DNA from: Dethiobacter sp.
Lineage (GTDB): Bacteria > Bacillota_D > Dethiobacteria > Dethiobacterales > Dethiobacteraceae
Direction: 5' to 3'
Assembly (NCBI GenBank): GCA_018333395.1
Contig: JAGXSQ010000050.1
Location: 1-36,749, forward strand
DNA length: 36,749 nt
The notes under the pieces were generated by a model. It was given only the letters and a program-made list of their open reading frames with translations. It made no database searches and had not been told where the DNA came from. A program made the translations under genes and the position numbers. Numbering within the stretch: the stretch's first letter is position 1; every line of letters begins with the position of its first letter. Shown piece after piece: positions 13,795 through 22,765 of the stretch.

Positions 13795-15462
13795 TCAGCC
13801 ATATGCCCGCCTCAAGAGTAATTCCTCTCTAACAGCGCTATTTGCTCCACAAACTAGATAGCCGCATAAATGTTCTGCTATTGCCTGCGCCAGCATCGGT
13901 GGCACCGCATCGCCTACCTGCTGGTATTGTGAATCCTTAGTGCCGCAGAAGATGAAACTATCCGGAAAAGTCTGCAAGCGCGCCGCTTCACGTATGCTGA
14001 GAGCGCGGTGTTCCACTGGATGAATCCACATGGATTTTCGCACATTGACAACTGTTCCGGAAGGCTCGTCGTATTTTAAGCGCAGATAAATGGTTTTCTG
14101 TGTACGCTCTGTATCATAGTAAGTGGTTTTGAGTTCCGGCGGCAAACTGTGGAAATTGCCTCCCTGCTTAATTGCCTTAAACCGTTCCAGGGCTTCGGGG
14201 GTTGTTGCCGTAGAAACGTGATTGCAGAGAATTTTGGAATCACGCAACAGTTTTCCAAGCTCACTTATATCTTTGGGAGCAACAGGTAGCCGTACACCCT
14301 GGTCAGATACTTCAGTTGCCGCTTCAATTTCTTCTAAATCCCCAATTGCATCTTTAACTGTACGGTAGTTTGCTTCACAGAACGTACCAATTGGCATCTT
14401 AACATTGTCACAAATGGACTTTTTAACGCCAATCAGAACAAAACGCATCCGTTTCTGAGGCGCACCAAATTCCGCAGATGATAAAACGCCGCTGTTTATA
14501 CTATACCCAGTGCTGGAAGCTTCTAAAATTGATTTAACATAGTCAATAACCGCCATAGAAGTGACATGAGCAACAAGCCCTTTCTCAGTTGAATATCTAT
14601 CAACCTTGATATGATTATCCAATATTTCCTTAGCTTTTGAGAACATACGCTGCAGTATAATTGCCGGCATTATCGCTTTACAGAGTTCTTCAGCGGCCTC
14701 ATTGGTTTCAGCGGTAGCATAATAGCTCTGTATAGCGATTCCTGCGGCATGATCGTGCTTTAATACAGGATCGTTGTCATTTAAGGATGTGATGAGGTTC
14801 TTTGCGAAAGCAAGAAGCCTTTTCTTGTGTTTTGTCAGCGAAGCACACAACTTTTTGGAATTATTACGGGTTTTGAATACCACATTGAGCGATAAATAGT
14901 CGTTTTCATTCCAAAGATAGTTTGAAATACGCGTCATGTTTTTTGCAATGCCGGCAATACCCGGAAACAAAAATTCTGCATCAAGAAGCGGGATTTCCGA
15001 CGGGCTGGTTTTAATGCTATATTTTTCTATAGTCTCCACATCGGTTTCATCCACATAAAAACGGTGAATATCTGACTGGAGCATGCTTACATTCTCCATC
15101 ACGAAAGCCATAGGGTTCAGATGAAGTACAGTCTGAACAAACCTTTTTACAAGAGAGTTGTTCTGGCTGACGGCGTGATTCTTCTGCCGGTTTGCATTAG
15201 AGAACCCCTGGCATGGAGGCCCCCCAATGACAACGTCAACTTGGCCAAGTTTCGTTTTAATTTCATTACTAAGGGCATCGCTGACATCATTATAGACCTC
15301 GGCATTTCCATGATTGCGCTTATAAGTTTTCTGAGCATTGAGATTGTTTTCAAAAGCAGCCTTTATATAAAACCTGCCTGTTTGAAGAAACCCGTAGCTT
15401 AGGCCACCTGCACCGGCGAACAAATCAACAATACCATACTTTGATTCAGCGTCAGAACTCAT
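13795..15462 (-). CDS. dcm: C5-cytosine DNA methyltransferase with large insertion (defence operon gene 5)
   Basis: A 555-aa C5-MTase. Motif I is DLFAGAGG (13-20), motif IV GPPCQGFS with catalytic Cys84, motif VI ENV (123-125), motif VIII QKRMRFVLIG (336-345), and motifs IX-X are REAARLQTFPDSF and QQVGDAVPP (to about 522). Motifs VI and VIII are usually some 40-60 residues apart; here about 210 separate them, so roughly 170 extra residues, mostly helical, are inserted at 130-300. The target recognition region at about 350-460 is separate. It overlaps the AIPR gene by 4 nt. The modification probably marks self DNA for this system. The host sequence it recognises cannot be read from the gene. 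Confidence 0.9.
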   Translation of the reverse strand: MSSDAESKYGIVDLFAGAGGLSYGFLQTGRFYIKAAFENNLNAQKTYKRNHGNAEVYNDVSDALSNEIKTKLGQVDVVIGGPPCQGFSNANRQKNHAVSQNNSLVKRFVQTVLHLNPMAFVMENVSMLQSDIHRFYVDETDVETIEKYSIKTSPSEIPLLDAEFLFPGIAGIAKNMTRISNYLWNENDYLSLNVVFKTRNNSKKLCASLTKHKKRLLAFAKNLITSLNDNDPVLKHDHAAGIAIQSYYATAETNEAAEELCKAIMPAIILQRMFSKAKEILDNHIKVDRYSTEKGLVAHVTSMAVIDYVKSILEASSTGYSINSGVLSSAEFGAPQKRMRFVLIGVKKSICDNVKMPIGTFCEANYRTVKDAIGDLEEIEAATEVSDQGVRLPVAPKDISELGKLLRDSKILCNHVSTATTPEALERFKAIKQGGNFHSLPPELKTTYYDTERTQKTIYLRLKYDEPSGTVVNVRKSMWIHPVEHRALSIREAARLQTFPDSFIFCGTKDSQYQQVGDAVPPMLAQAIAEHLCGYLVCGANSAVREELLLRRAYG

Positions 15463-17552
15463 AATTTAAATCCCTCCTCCTCTAACCGTTCCAGCACAAC
15501 AATAAGTCTTTTGCATTGAACTGGGGTCGGCATTTTTTGGGGTATCTGGCACGCTATTCGCATGGCGGTATGTTCATCAGGCGTAATCATCCGCCTGCCC
15601 GTGGCGAAATTCAGGGCGTTTTGCCATTGCACCTGAGAAATTTCTATAATCTTTGTCATGATTTCTGTTTCTGAATCTATCCGCTGGTCATATTTAGCTT
15701 CTCTTTCAGCGACTTTTAACTCATCGCGTTCGATAAGGCATATCTCAATATCAGCAGATAATCTGTACTCAATACTTTGGACGCTTTTCCAGCACCCTTC
15801 TTGCTTGCACCACTGGGTTACGTTTTCCACTCCTCTTTTCGGATCGGTCAGCTTGTCATAAACAAGTTCTGATAGTTCGGTCAAAGCCTTGGCAACAGCA
15901 TCCGGAACGTTTTGACGTGTCCAGATGTTCATCAAATCCAAGTCCTTGCCGGGAAACTGCTTCTGTATAAGCATATGTAAAAAGGCAATGGTATAGGTCA
16001 CTATATTCGCTCGATAACCTTGGGAATACCATGGCTGATGCGTCACCATTATTTCGCAATATCTAAATATCAAAACCAAAGCAACACTTTCTTGGAAATA
16101 CTTTTCGTTGAAAACAAGACCGTCATCAGATGCTTCCCATTCGTCACTTGTCGTTTTGGCAAACTCAGCAAAGTTTGTTTGCGCGCCTCGGCTCACTGTA
16201 TGGGGCAGACCCTTCCAGGTGTTCCGCACTTTTGCAAGGTCAGTTTTCGTTATAAGCTGATTCTTCGGATTCTGGAGAAGGAACTTCTTTTTCTCACCTG
16301 CAGTCATTCGCATCTGCTTCTGCAGATACTGCCCGCGCGCCCGCTCATAAAACCACTTCGTTTCGTGCTGAAGACCGCCTACTGCTTTTGCGTACAGGCG
16401 CTGAGAGATTCTCTCCATACGCACATGGAACGGATGGGTTGAGAAGAAATCAGCATCACTGACTTTGTTCTGGCTGTTAGAGGAGCGTGATATGTTCTGA
16501 ACAAGTTCGGTTGCCTCCTCTTCCAGCGTACTCTCAATTACCGTCAGCTTCATTTGTACATAGATAGTGCTTAGGTCAGCTTTGTCGCGGAACCTCGCAT
16601 TTGAAAGCGATGCAGTAGTCTGCCCTCCATTAATTATCTGAAAGTCCTTCGCAGAAACAAGAAACTGCCCTTGCGGAGTGGATTCAATTTGAATATCCAT
16701 TGCGGCAGCTGAAATGCCGTTATTGTATGCGAAAAACCTTTCAGGGCACTGAAGAATGGTAGTACGGATTTTTTTGTTTACAGCTACTTTTGTTGAAAGA
16801 AACGACCGTACGTTTCCTTCAAGAAGGCCGCTACCGTATTTATCATAAATATCTGCCAAGAGAATCCCGGGAATAATGCACAGATAACTCTTAAAGTCTT
16901 TTGTCTCAGTGCCGCTTGCCTCCATACAAGGAATGCCGTACTGGGAATGTTCTTTAAAGTCAATCTCAATAATGTGTCTTCCTGTGCCTGATCCGCAAAC
17001 CTTGAATAAGCGGTTAATGTCCCATATTTGACACTCGGACGGAATCCCGTCGATATCAGCAGATTCAAGTACGGTTATTGTTGTGCTTATGGACGCAGTC
17101 GTAAAAATCAAAAGTTGGTATTTCCGGATTTCTTTGCGCTTTTCTCGCAGTAAGTCCACTAAATCAGAGCAGGGTCTGCTCATCTCAACTTCACGATGAA
17201 GGTTAGAGTTCAACGCATGGTCTACAAAAGCACTTAACCGCTCCTGTAATTGTCCGGCCTGCGTTCTGGCAAGCACCCGCTCATTTTCAGAAGCATCATA
17301 ATCGGCGATTAACAGGCTCATAGTTTTGTCAAACTCATCGTAGGCATATCCGTCAACACGCAATTTTCGGTTGCGCTTTCCTGTTCCCTCAAAGTAGGCA
17401 GCGGTAAAGTCCATCAGGAATTCTGCTTCCTGCAGATACTGAGCAAAAGCACTCACGAATGACGCACTGGAACCCTCGCCGGTGGCTGCGGCCTCGGCTT
17501 TAACTCCTTCTATGAAATCTTTTCGGAATTCCTGTGCGTCCATTTCGTTCAC
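15459..17552 (-). CDS. AIPR family protein (defence operon gene 4)
   Basis: A 697-aa protein with the AIPR (abortive infection phage resistance) core: EGNVRSFL (245-252), VNKKIRTT, the very conserved FFAYNNGIS (273-281) and IINGGQTTASL (306-316). The N-terminal 200 residues include VDGYAYDEFDKTMSLLIADY and resemble the nuclease-like leader of other AIPR proteins. The C terminus is long and charged. AIPR proteins are linked to phage exclusion, but their biochemical activity is not established as far as I know. It overlaps both neighbours by 4 nt. Part of the restriction or signalling output is the most likely role. Confidence 0.85.
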   Translation of the reverse strand: MNEMDAQEFRKDFIEGVKAEAAATGEGSSASFVSAFAQYLQEAEFLMDFTAAYFEGTGKRNRKLRVDGYAYDEFDKTMSLLIADYDASENERVLARTQAGQLQERLSAFVDHALNSNLHREVEMSRPCSDLVDLLREKRKEIRKYQLLIFTTASISTTITVLESADIDGIPSECQIWDINRLFKVCGSGTGRHIIEIDFKEHSQYGIPCMEASGTETKDFKSYLCIIPGILLADIYDKYGSGLLEGNVRSFLSTKVAVNKKIRTTILQCPERFFAYNNGISAAAMDIQIESTPQGQFLVSAKDFQIINGGQTTASLSNARFRDKADLSTIYVQMKLTVIESTLEEEATELVQNISRSSNSQNKVSDADFFSTHPFHVRMERISQRLYAKAVGGLQHETKWFYERARGQYLQKQMRMTAGEKKKFLLQNPKNQLITKTDLAKVRNTWKGLPHTVSRGAQTNFAEFAKTTSDEWEASDDGLVFNEKYFQESVALVLIFRYCEIMVTHQPWYSQGYRANIVTYTIAFLHMLIQKQFPGKDLDLMNIWTRQNVPDAVAKALTELSELVYDKLTDPKRGVENVTQWCKQEGCWKSVQSIEYRLSADIEICLIERDELKVAEREAKYDQRIDSETEIMTKIIEISQVQWQNALNFATGRRMITPDEHTAMRIACQIPQKMPTPVQCKRLIVVLERLEEEGFKL

Positions 17553-18490
17553 CCTTTCAGCCAGTCTGTCAGTGATGGCAGATTTAATTCGTAATGCAGA
17601 GATTCAATTTGTGTCGGAACATTTTGTTTCGTGAGCCTTGGAAACGTATGATTTACACCGTACCGTTGCGATCCGGAGCAGGAATATTTCTGCTCAGAAT
17701 ATTCCTGCAAATCTATGTAACCGTATGTACTCAGTTTTGCTCGGAATAAGTCCAGCGCATCTGAGGCGTCAGTTAACTTGCTGCTAATCTGCCTTACTGC
17801 ATCATTAAGGGATAATGCCCCAGCTTTATCCGGAGCAGTCTTATCAATGCGCATTATCACAAGTTCACCTTCATCAGCGCAGTCAAGCTGTTCAAGTGAA
17901 GAAATAGTCACGCTCGTAGCAGAGGCGCCGACGCTTTTTACTTCATGCCAGCCATCTTCGTATACAAAGTCGTGGTCAGCGCCATCAGCACCTACCCAGC
18001 CCTGCACTGCCATCAATAAGGGCTCTCCTTTTTCAATGCGTTCTTGTAAAAACAGAAGTTCACCCAGCAGTCCTTTCCGGATATGTTCATCCATCAAACC
18101 GCTTCGCTGTGTTTCCAGCAGTTTGCTCCATTGCTTATAACGATTGATGACCAATTTAAGAGCTTCTGCTTCATTTGTCGCAGGACGTGAATGTTCGATC
18201 ACATCGCAACAAAGTATGGCAAATACACCTTGTTGCTCGTTCCGGAGCAACTCAAAAGAAAGCGTCCAGCGGTTGTCAGATTCACGTCTGCGGCGGCTTA
18301 CAATCATCGATTTTGAGGATTCAATTGCGCCGATTTCCGTATCGCTGACCAGCAATAGTGTCCGTTGGCTAATAGATTGGTAACCTATATGCCACTCCAG
18401 CGGATGCCGCGTGTCAATCTGCAGAAAGCCTCCGCTCGTATATTTGATGCTGTTCCACTGCCGTTCGAGGATTTCTGGTGTTATCTTCAT
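17549..18490 (-). CDS. DUF4420 PD-(D/E)XK nuclease (defence operon gene 3)
   Basis: A 313-aa protein of the PD-(D/E)XK motif / DUF4420 family. The predicted active site is E144 in GLLGELLFL, D174 in GADGADHDFVY and E183-x-K185 in WHEVKSV, the spacing of a restriction-endonuclease fold. Such proteins are the candidate DNA-cutting subunit when encoded beside Z1 and GHKL ATPases. The start overlaps the Z1 gene end by 4 nt (ATGA), so stoichiometric co-translation is likely. No obvious inactivating change is seen. Confidence 0.85.
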   Translation of the reverse strand: MKITPEILERQWNSIKYTSGGFLQIDTRHPLEWHIGYQSISQRTLLLVSDTEIGAIESSKSMIVSRRRRESDNRWTLSFELLRNEQQGVFAILCCDVIEHSRPATNEAEALKLVINRYKQWSKLLETQRSGLMDEHIRKGLLGELLFLQERIEKGEPLLMAVQGWVGADGADHDFVYEDGWHEVKSVGASATSVTISSLEQLDCADEGELVIMRIDKTAPDKAGALSLNDAVRQISSKLTDASDALDLFRAKLSTYGYIDLQEYSEQKYSCSGSQRYGVNHTFPRLTKQNVPTQIESLHYELNLPSLTDWLKG

Positions 18491-21243
18491 TCGTCCTCAT
18501 CCTCCTCGGCATCATAGTAGTTTTTAAGTTCAACCATGTTGACCATGTAATAAGCGATTTTTTCGCTTCCGATTTCTGGGATTCCTATACCCAATGCATA
18601 AAGATAATCTGGAACTACACAGCCAGCATCGATTTGCGTTCTTGGATTTCCTTTGTCATCAGGTTTTATACGGTCAACTGCAATAACATGGAGCATAAGA
18701 ATAGGGTTACGATTAATCTTCAGGTAAGCGCTGTCAGGAACGTGCTTCTTTCCGTTTTCACGCCTGAATTTATCCTGCACCTCATTACACTGCTGCCCAG
18801 TTAGACCTAAATTAGCAACGCCCCCAGCACCTACACGGACTTTTGTTCCGCTGATGCTGATTTGCTCTTTTGTTGCCTTTACGATACGGCTCTCGGATGA
18901 AATGGTTAACACATCGTTACCGCAATCTAGTTTTACTTCGCCACCAGTACCTTCTGCAATGACCACATCCCAGTTGCCCACATCAGTACAATCTCTGATG
19001 AAATCAGCAAGTGCCGCTCCTTGGAAAGACAAATGCCAGGGATGTGTTTTGAAATCACGGATAAGCTGCTCCACTTCATCCTTGCTAACGCCTTCCCAAA
19101 AATGGCGCGTTCTTTCTCTTTGAACGGCATGTCCGATTTCGGGCAACCGTTTAACAAAATCTTTGAATGCTTCTTCATTTTGCCGAAGTGAAGTGACATC
19201 TGCTCTCAGGCGTGGAGTTTCGAGCAATCGTCCTGACACTGTTATCGGACGCTTCACGGAAGTAGCGGAACGCATTTTATTTCGTGCAGTTACGATCAGC
19301 GAAGCCGGATCTTGTCGGACTTTCAAACCAAACTGCATCGGAGTCTGATTTGTATCCCCCATTCGTGTAATTTCCAGCTTCAATTCTTCAGCGGCAGCTG
19401 TAATATATCCGTACCAATCGATAGCTTCTATGCTAATCCAGATTTTAAACAAATCGTCATATCCAGGACGGTATCCAAACCAACGACCCATCTGAAGCAA
19501 AGTGTCATACATTTGCGATCTGCGATAGAAGTAACTGACGCATATGCCTTCAAGTGTAAGCCCTCTTGACAGGCTATTGCCGCCTACCGCTACGACACGA
19601 AGCCCTTCTTCCTTATGACTGTAATAATCCAACCCAGTCGAACTGCTCTTCTGGTTCACTGGCCGAACAACAACGGGAGCGATGGCCTTGAACAGATACT
19701 CAGATAAAAATCTGTGCCACGGCATAGGGAGACCATCGGCTCCTGCTTTCTCCGAGAGTTTGTGTTTGTTCCATACTGCTTTCAAAAAAGCGATATTCGT
19801 AATGACATCGCTTTCCCGTTCTGATAAAGAAGCAAAGTTGCGGACATCGGATTGAACATCCTCAATCCAATTATGCGCCAAACCACTGATCTGATTTTGC
19901 ACGTCCGTAAATCGGCTGACATGAATCATCATGGAGCGATGCTCTCGATTATCCCCTCGGACATCGCGGATTCCATTAACAAGCAAGAAATACGCCATAG
20001 CCTCTTTCATGCTCGGCGGCAAATCATCGACGACAAGAACTTTTTTGTGATTAAACGGAAAGAAGGCATCCATTTCCTGCGGATGGAGTTCCTCCAAAGA
20101 ATCAGCAAACTGAGTCTGTTCTCCAAATATTTTCTCTGCACCGATGTAGTTCGTCGGTGGAGCCAATGAATATATGAAATCTCTGGGGAACAGATCATCG
20201 CCCTGCATTTCCGTTTCCGTTTCAGGGTTTATGAAAATGTTCGCATACGGCGTAGCTGTAATCCCCAAATATGAGGCTTGCCTGAACAGCTTCAACAATC
20301 TGCGAATGGCATCGTTGATTGCGGTCGGATCTTCATCTTCCTTTTTGGTGTTGACGGAAGCATTATCGGCTTCATCATCAATCAGCAGCATGGGAAGATT
20401 GATAGCTCCTCTCGCGTCCAGATTGTTACTTTTTAGCCATTTTATAAGGTTGTTGAGAATGCTCTTATTCTTTTTGATAACGAAAAGAACTGTGGTGTTG
20501 ACATTGTGAAGCGACAGCTTCAGCGCACGAAGGATATTTTTATCAAAGTCCTTTGTTACCGAAGTAAACGTCGCTATTTGCTTTTCTTGACCATATTTGC
20601 CTACGCCGACAGGCACATTTTCAATTTCCTGTTTGGGATCGAGCAGGTATTGGCTCATTCTGCCTGAAAATTCCGCATCAAGACGTTCCTGCGTTTGCTG
20701 GCGCAGGTTTTCCATCATTCCGGCAAGGATAATAATTACACGATAGCCTGTGTCAGCCGCTTTATTGCAAATGGCAGTATAATTCGCGGTTTTGCCGGAC
20801 TGAACATCGCCAAGTACAAGACCGCGCCGCTGAAACGGAGCATCGCTCGTGGGATCACCGAGATAATCCACAATTACATCCGACACTAGTCCCAGATTCC
20901 CTGTAACGCGAGGATTCCAGTGCTTGACCTGTTCCAAGTATGTTTTATATCGATTCCAGAAAAAGAAGTCCAATGACTCGCGTCTTGCAGAAAGCCACGG
21001 CAGATGTTGTTGCCGATCTTTTATGAGGACGCCTAAATCCATCTGAACAACGATGTTTGCTTTTAACTTGCGTTTGATTTCAGCAAACCCTTCGTCGCTA
21101 ACAGGATATAGAATAGCCAACGACTGCCGCAACGCTTCGACTTTCTCGTCAAAGACTGCTTCGGTCGGGGGAACATCCGGGTATTCTGAGTTAATCGCAG
21201 TGGAAATAAGCCCTTCTAGTGTCTCGGCTTTAGTTCCCGCCAT
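18487..21243 (-). CDS. Z1-domain SF2 helicase-like ATPase (defence operon gene 2)
   Basis: A 918-aa protein. Walker A is GDVQSGKT (145-152), the DEAD-like motif II is LLIDDEADNAS (286-296), motif III GITATPYANIF (327-337), followed by the Z1 signature region: VGGNSLSRGLTLEG (about 553-566) and QMGRWFGYR (about 584-592) as motifs V and VI. The last 300 residues are a family-specific tail ending in an acidic run. Z1 proteins are thought to remodel or translocate on DNA in restriction-like systems. AGGAGG lies 8 nt before ATG 21243, and the start overlaps the GHKL gene by 14 nt. Confidence 0.9.
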   Translation of the reverse strand: MAGTKAETLEGLISTAINSEYPDVPPTEAVFDEKVEALRQSLAILYPVSDEGFAEIKRKLKANIVVQMDLGVLIKDRQQHLPWLSARRESLDFFFWNRYKTYLEQVKHWNPRVTGNLGLVSDVIVDYLGDPTSDAPFQRRGLVLGDVQSGKTANYTAICNKAADTGYRVIIILAGMMENLRQQTQERLDAEFSGRMSQYLLDPKQEIENVPVGVGKYGQEKQIATFTSVTKDFDKNILRALKLSLHNVNTTVLFVIKKNKSILNNLIKWLKSNNLDARGAINLPMLLIDDEADNASVNTKKEDEDPTAINDAIRRLLKLFRQASYLGITATPYANIFINPETETEMQGDDLFPRDFIYSLAPPTNYIGAEKIFGEQTQFADSLEELHPQEMDAFFPFNHKKVLVVDDLPPSMKEAMAYFLLVNGIRDVRGDNREHRSMMIHVSRFTDVQNQISGLAHNWIEDVQSDVRNFASLSERESDVITNIAFLKAVWNKHKLSEKAGADGLPMPWHRFLSEYLFKAIAPVVVRPVNQKSSSTGLDYYSHKEEGLRVVAVGGNSLSRGLTLEGICVSYFYRRSQMYDTLLQMGRWFGYRPGYDDLFKIWISIEAIDWYGYITAAAEELKLEITRMGDTNQTPMQFGLKVRQDPASLIVTARNKMRSATSVKRPITVSGRLLETPRLRADVTSLRQNEEAFKDFVKRLPEIGHAVQRERTRHFWEGVSKDEVEQLIRDFKTHPWHLSFQGAALADFIRDCTDVGNWDVVIAEGTGGEVKLDCGNDVLTISSESRIVKATKEQISISGTKVRVGAGGVANLGLTGQQCNEVQDKFRRENGKKHVPDSAYLKINRNPILMLHVIAVDRIKPDDKGNPRTQIDAGCVVPDYLYALGIGIPEIGSEKIAYYMVNMVELKNYYDAEEDEDE

Positions 21244-22714
21244 TCGTGTTTCCTCCTGCCTTGTACTTTACTATGAGTTGTGGGTAGTTGACAAACGGCT
21301 CAGAAACAGCGAGCCTATCCATCAATTCCGCTTTTCCAGCGTTTGTGGAAATTTGGGCAAGCAAGCCCTGCAGCAATGCTTCAACTTCCTGCATGGTTGT
21401 ACCTACATCGTTTTCGACAGGCTTGTCTGAGTTCATGTCCAAATAGAGCGAACTTAAAGGAAGCCCTACCTCAATCGCGTTCAATAGGTTTTCAATATTT
21501 CGCTTCATCTGCGGCGATGCGTCATTGAAAACTTCAACCAACGGGTGATCTCTATTAATGGCATAATACGATCCACCTTGCTTCCCTTTGAATCGCAACC
21601 AAACGTGGACAATCGAGTCATGTGTTTCTTTCTTTCCACGGAATACCCACGTACGTTTGCTGTGTTCCGCAAGTCTCTCAATAACCGAACCGAGACTGTT
21701 CCTTAAAATCTCAGGGGGCATCGCCGTTGATTTCTTAATGTCAAGTGCCCAAAGGCTGTCTAAATCATTTGGTATGTCGACCTGAATCCGAGCCAGCTTT
21801 GAGAGCTCGCCCTGTTGCATCATGCGAAACCATGTTCCCCAGACCAAAAGACGCTTATTTCTGTATACATAAAACCCTTGGCTTTTACGCAATCCTTCTT
21901 TACCCCCAAGTTCCTCAATCTCTTCTGCTGATAAGTTAGAAATATGAGGGAGTATGTAAGGACGGACAATGACTTTTGTGCCATCAATAATTAGCTCTTC
22001 ATCGGCCATTACCTGTGTATTCCTGCGTTTCAGAAAAGGGTCGGCATAATCAATAGCGGTTTCGTTCATTTTTATCTGTAATTTTCTCAACCCAGCTTCT
22101 CCACTGAGGTATCTATGGAATACCAAAGAGAGATGAGAGCGGACATCATCCATTTTTCTGCCCATTGAGCGATCAAAATTCAATTCACCAACTTTAACCC
22201 TGTCAAGATTCTGCCAAACAACAAGTGTTCCGCTATTGAGCTCCCGCAGGTTGTCAATACGGGGTATTGCGTTAATTTCTTCTTCGGTATCCAGTATAAT
22301 GAGCGACCATTTTCCAGTTTCAATTACATGATCGATATCCCAGCGTCTCGCTTCAATGCTTCCGCCTTTTGTGCTGGCAACTGTCAATGTTCGGCACTGT
22401 GACAAAGACGCAGTTTTTAATCCAAGTCCGAAACGTCCCAAATCTGTTGCTGCCCGTTTATCATTTGGATTTTGGCTGCCATATCGCATGGCAGTTTCAA
22501 GTTCACCAGCATTCATTCCGTTGCCGTTATCCAGTATTGCTATGTATGAATCCCCAGTAGGGAAGAAATAAATCTCAACAGATGATCCCTCTGCCGAGAC
22601 GCTGTTATCAACAATGTCGGCAATTGCCGATTCTAACGTGTAGCCGATAGCACGGGTGGACTCAATAAGTGTCGGTGCGTACGGCGGCAGAGAAATAGTC
22701 TTCAAAATTTGCAT
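21230..22714 (-). CDS. GHKL ATPase, MutL/Hsp90/MORC-like (defence operon gene 1)
   Basis: A 494-aa protein with a GHKL (Bergerat) fold: N box ESAIADIVDNS (E28, D36, N37), G1 DNGNGM (62-67), G2 GRFGLGLKTAS (93 on), and an S5-like transducer domain after about 200. Iyer, Abhiman and Aravind described prokaryotic relatives in restriction-type operons as the likely ancestors of eukaryotic MORC. It probably acts as an ATP-gated dimeric clamp that senses or loads DNA. AGAGG directly abuts ATG 22714, giving poor spacing unlike the rest of the operon. An IS element starts about 34 nt upstream, so the native leader may be lost. Confidence 0.9.
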   Translation of the reverse strand: MQILKTISLPPYAPTLIESTRAIGYTLESAIADIVDNSVSAEGSSVEIYFFPTGDSYIAILDNGNGMNAGELETAMRYGSQNPNDKRAATDLGRFGLGLKTASLSQCRTLTVASTKGGSIEARRWDIDHVIETGKWSLIILDTEEEINAIPRIDNLRELNSGTLVVWQNLDRVKVGELNFDRSMGRKMDDVRSHLSLVFHRYLSGEAGLRKLQIKMNETAIDYADPFLKRRNTQVMADEELIIDGTKVIVRPYILPHISNLSAEEIEELGGKEGLRKSQGFYVYRNKRLLVWGTWFRMMQQGELSKLARIQVDIPNDLDSLWALDIKKSTAMPPEILRNSLGSVIERLAEHSKRTWVFRGKKETHDSIVHVWLRFKGKQGGSYYAINRDHPLVEVFNDASPQMKRNIENLLNAIEVGLPLSSLYLDMNSDKPVENDVGTTMQEVEALLQGLLAQISTNAGKAELMDRLAVSEPFVNYPQLIVKYKAGGNTNGGN

Positions 22715-22736
22715 CCTCTTTCTGCATGTTTTAATA

Positions 22737-22765
22737 ATTGTACTTGCTGGTTATCCACTTGACTA
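22737..22765 (-). promoter_or_regulatory. Hybrid promoter formed by the IS end
   Basis: On the minus strand, TAGTCA (22765-22760) lies inside the IS terminal repeat and TACAAT (22742-22737) outside it, separated by exactly 17 nt. Transcription would begin near 22730 and enter the defence operon after a leader of about 16 nt. The boxes match consensus at 4/6 and 5/6. Confidence 0.55.

Noticed and set aside
13795..22714. BREX, DISARM, Dnd or Pgl system
   Set aside because: None of their marker genes (pglZ, brxC, drmA/B, dndB-E) is present. The gene set fits the GHKL/Z1 type instead.
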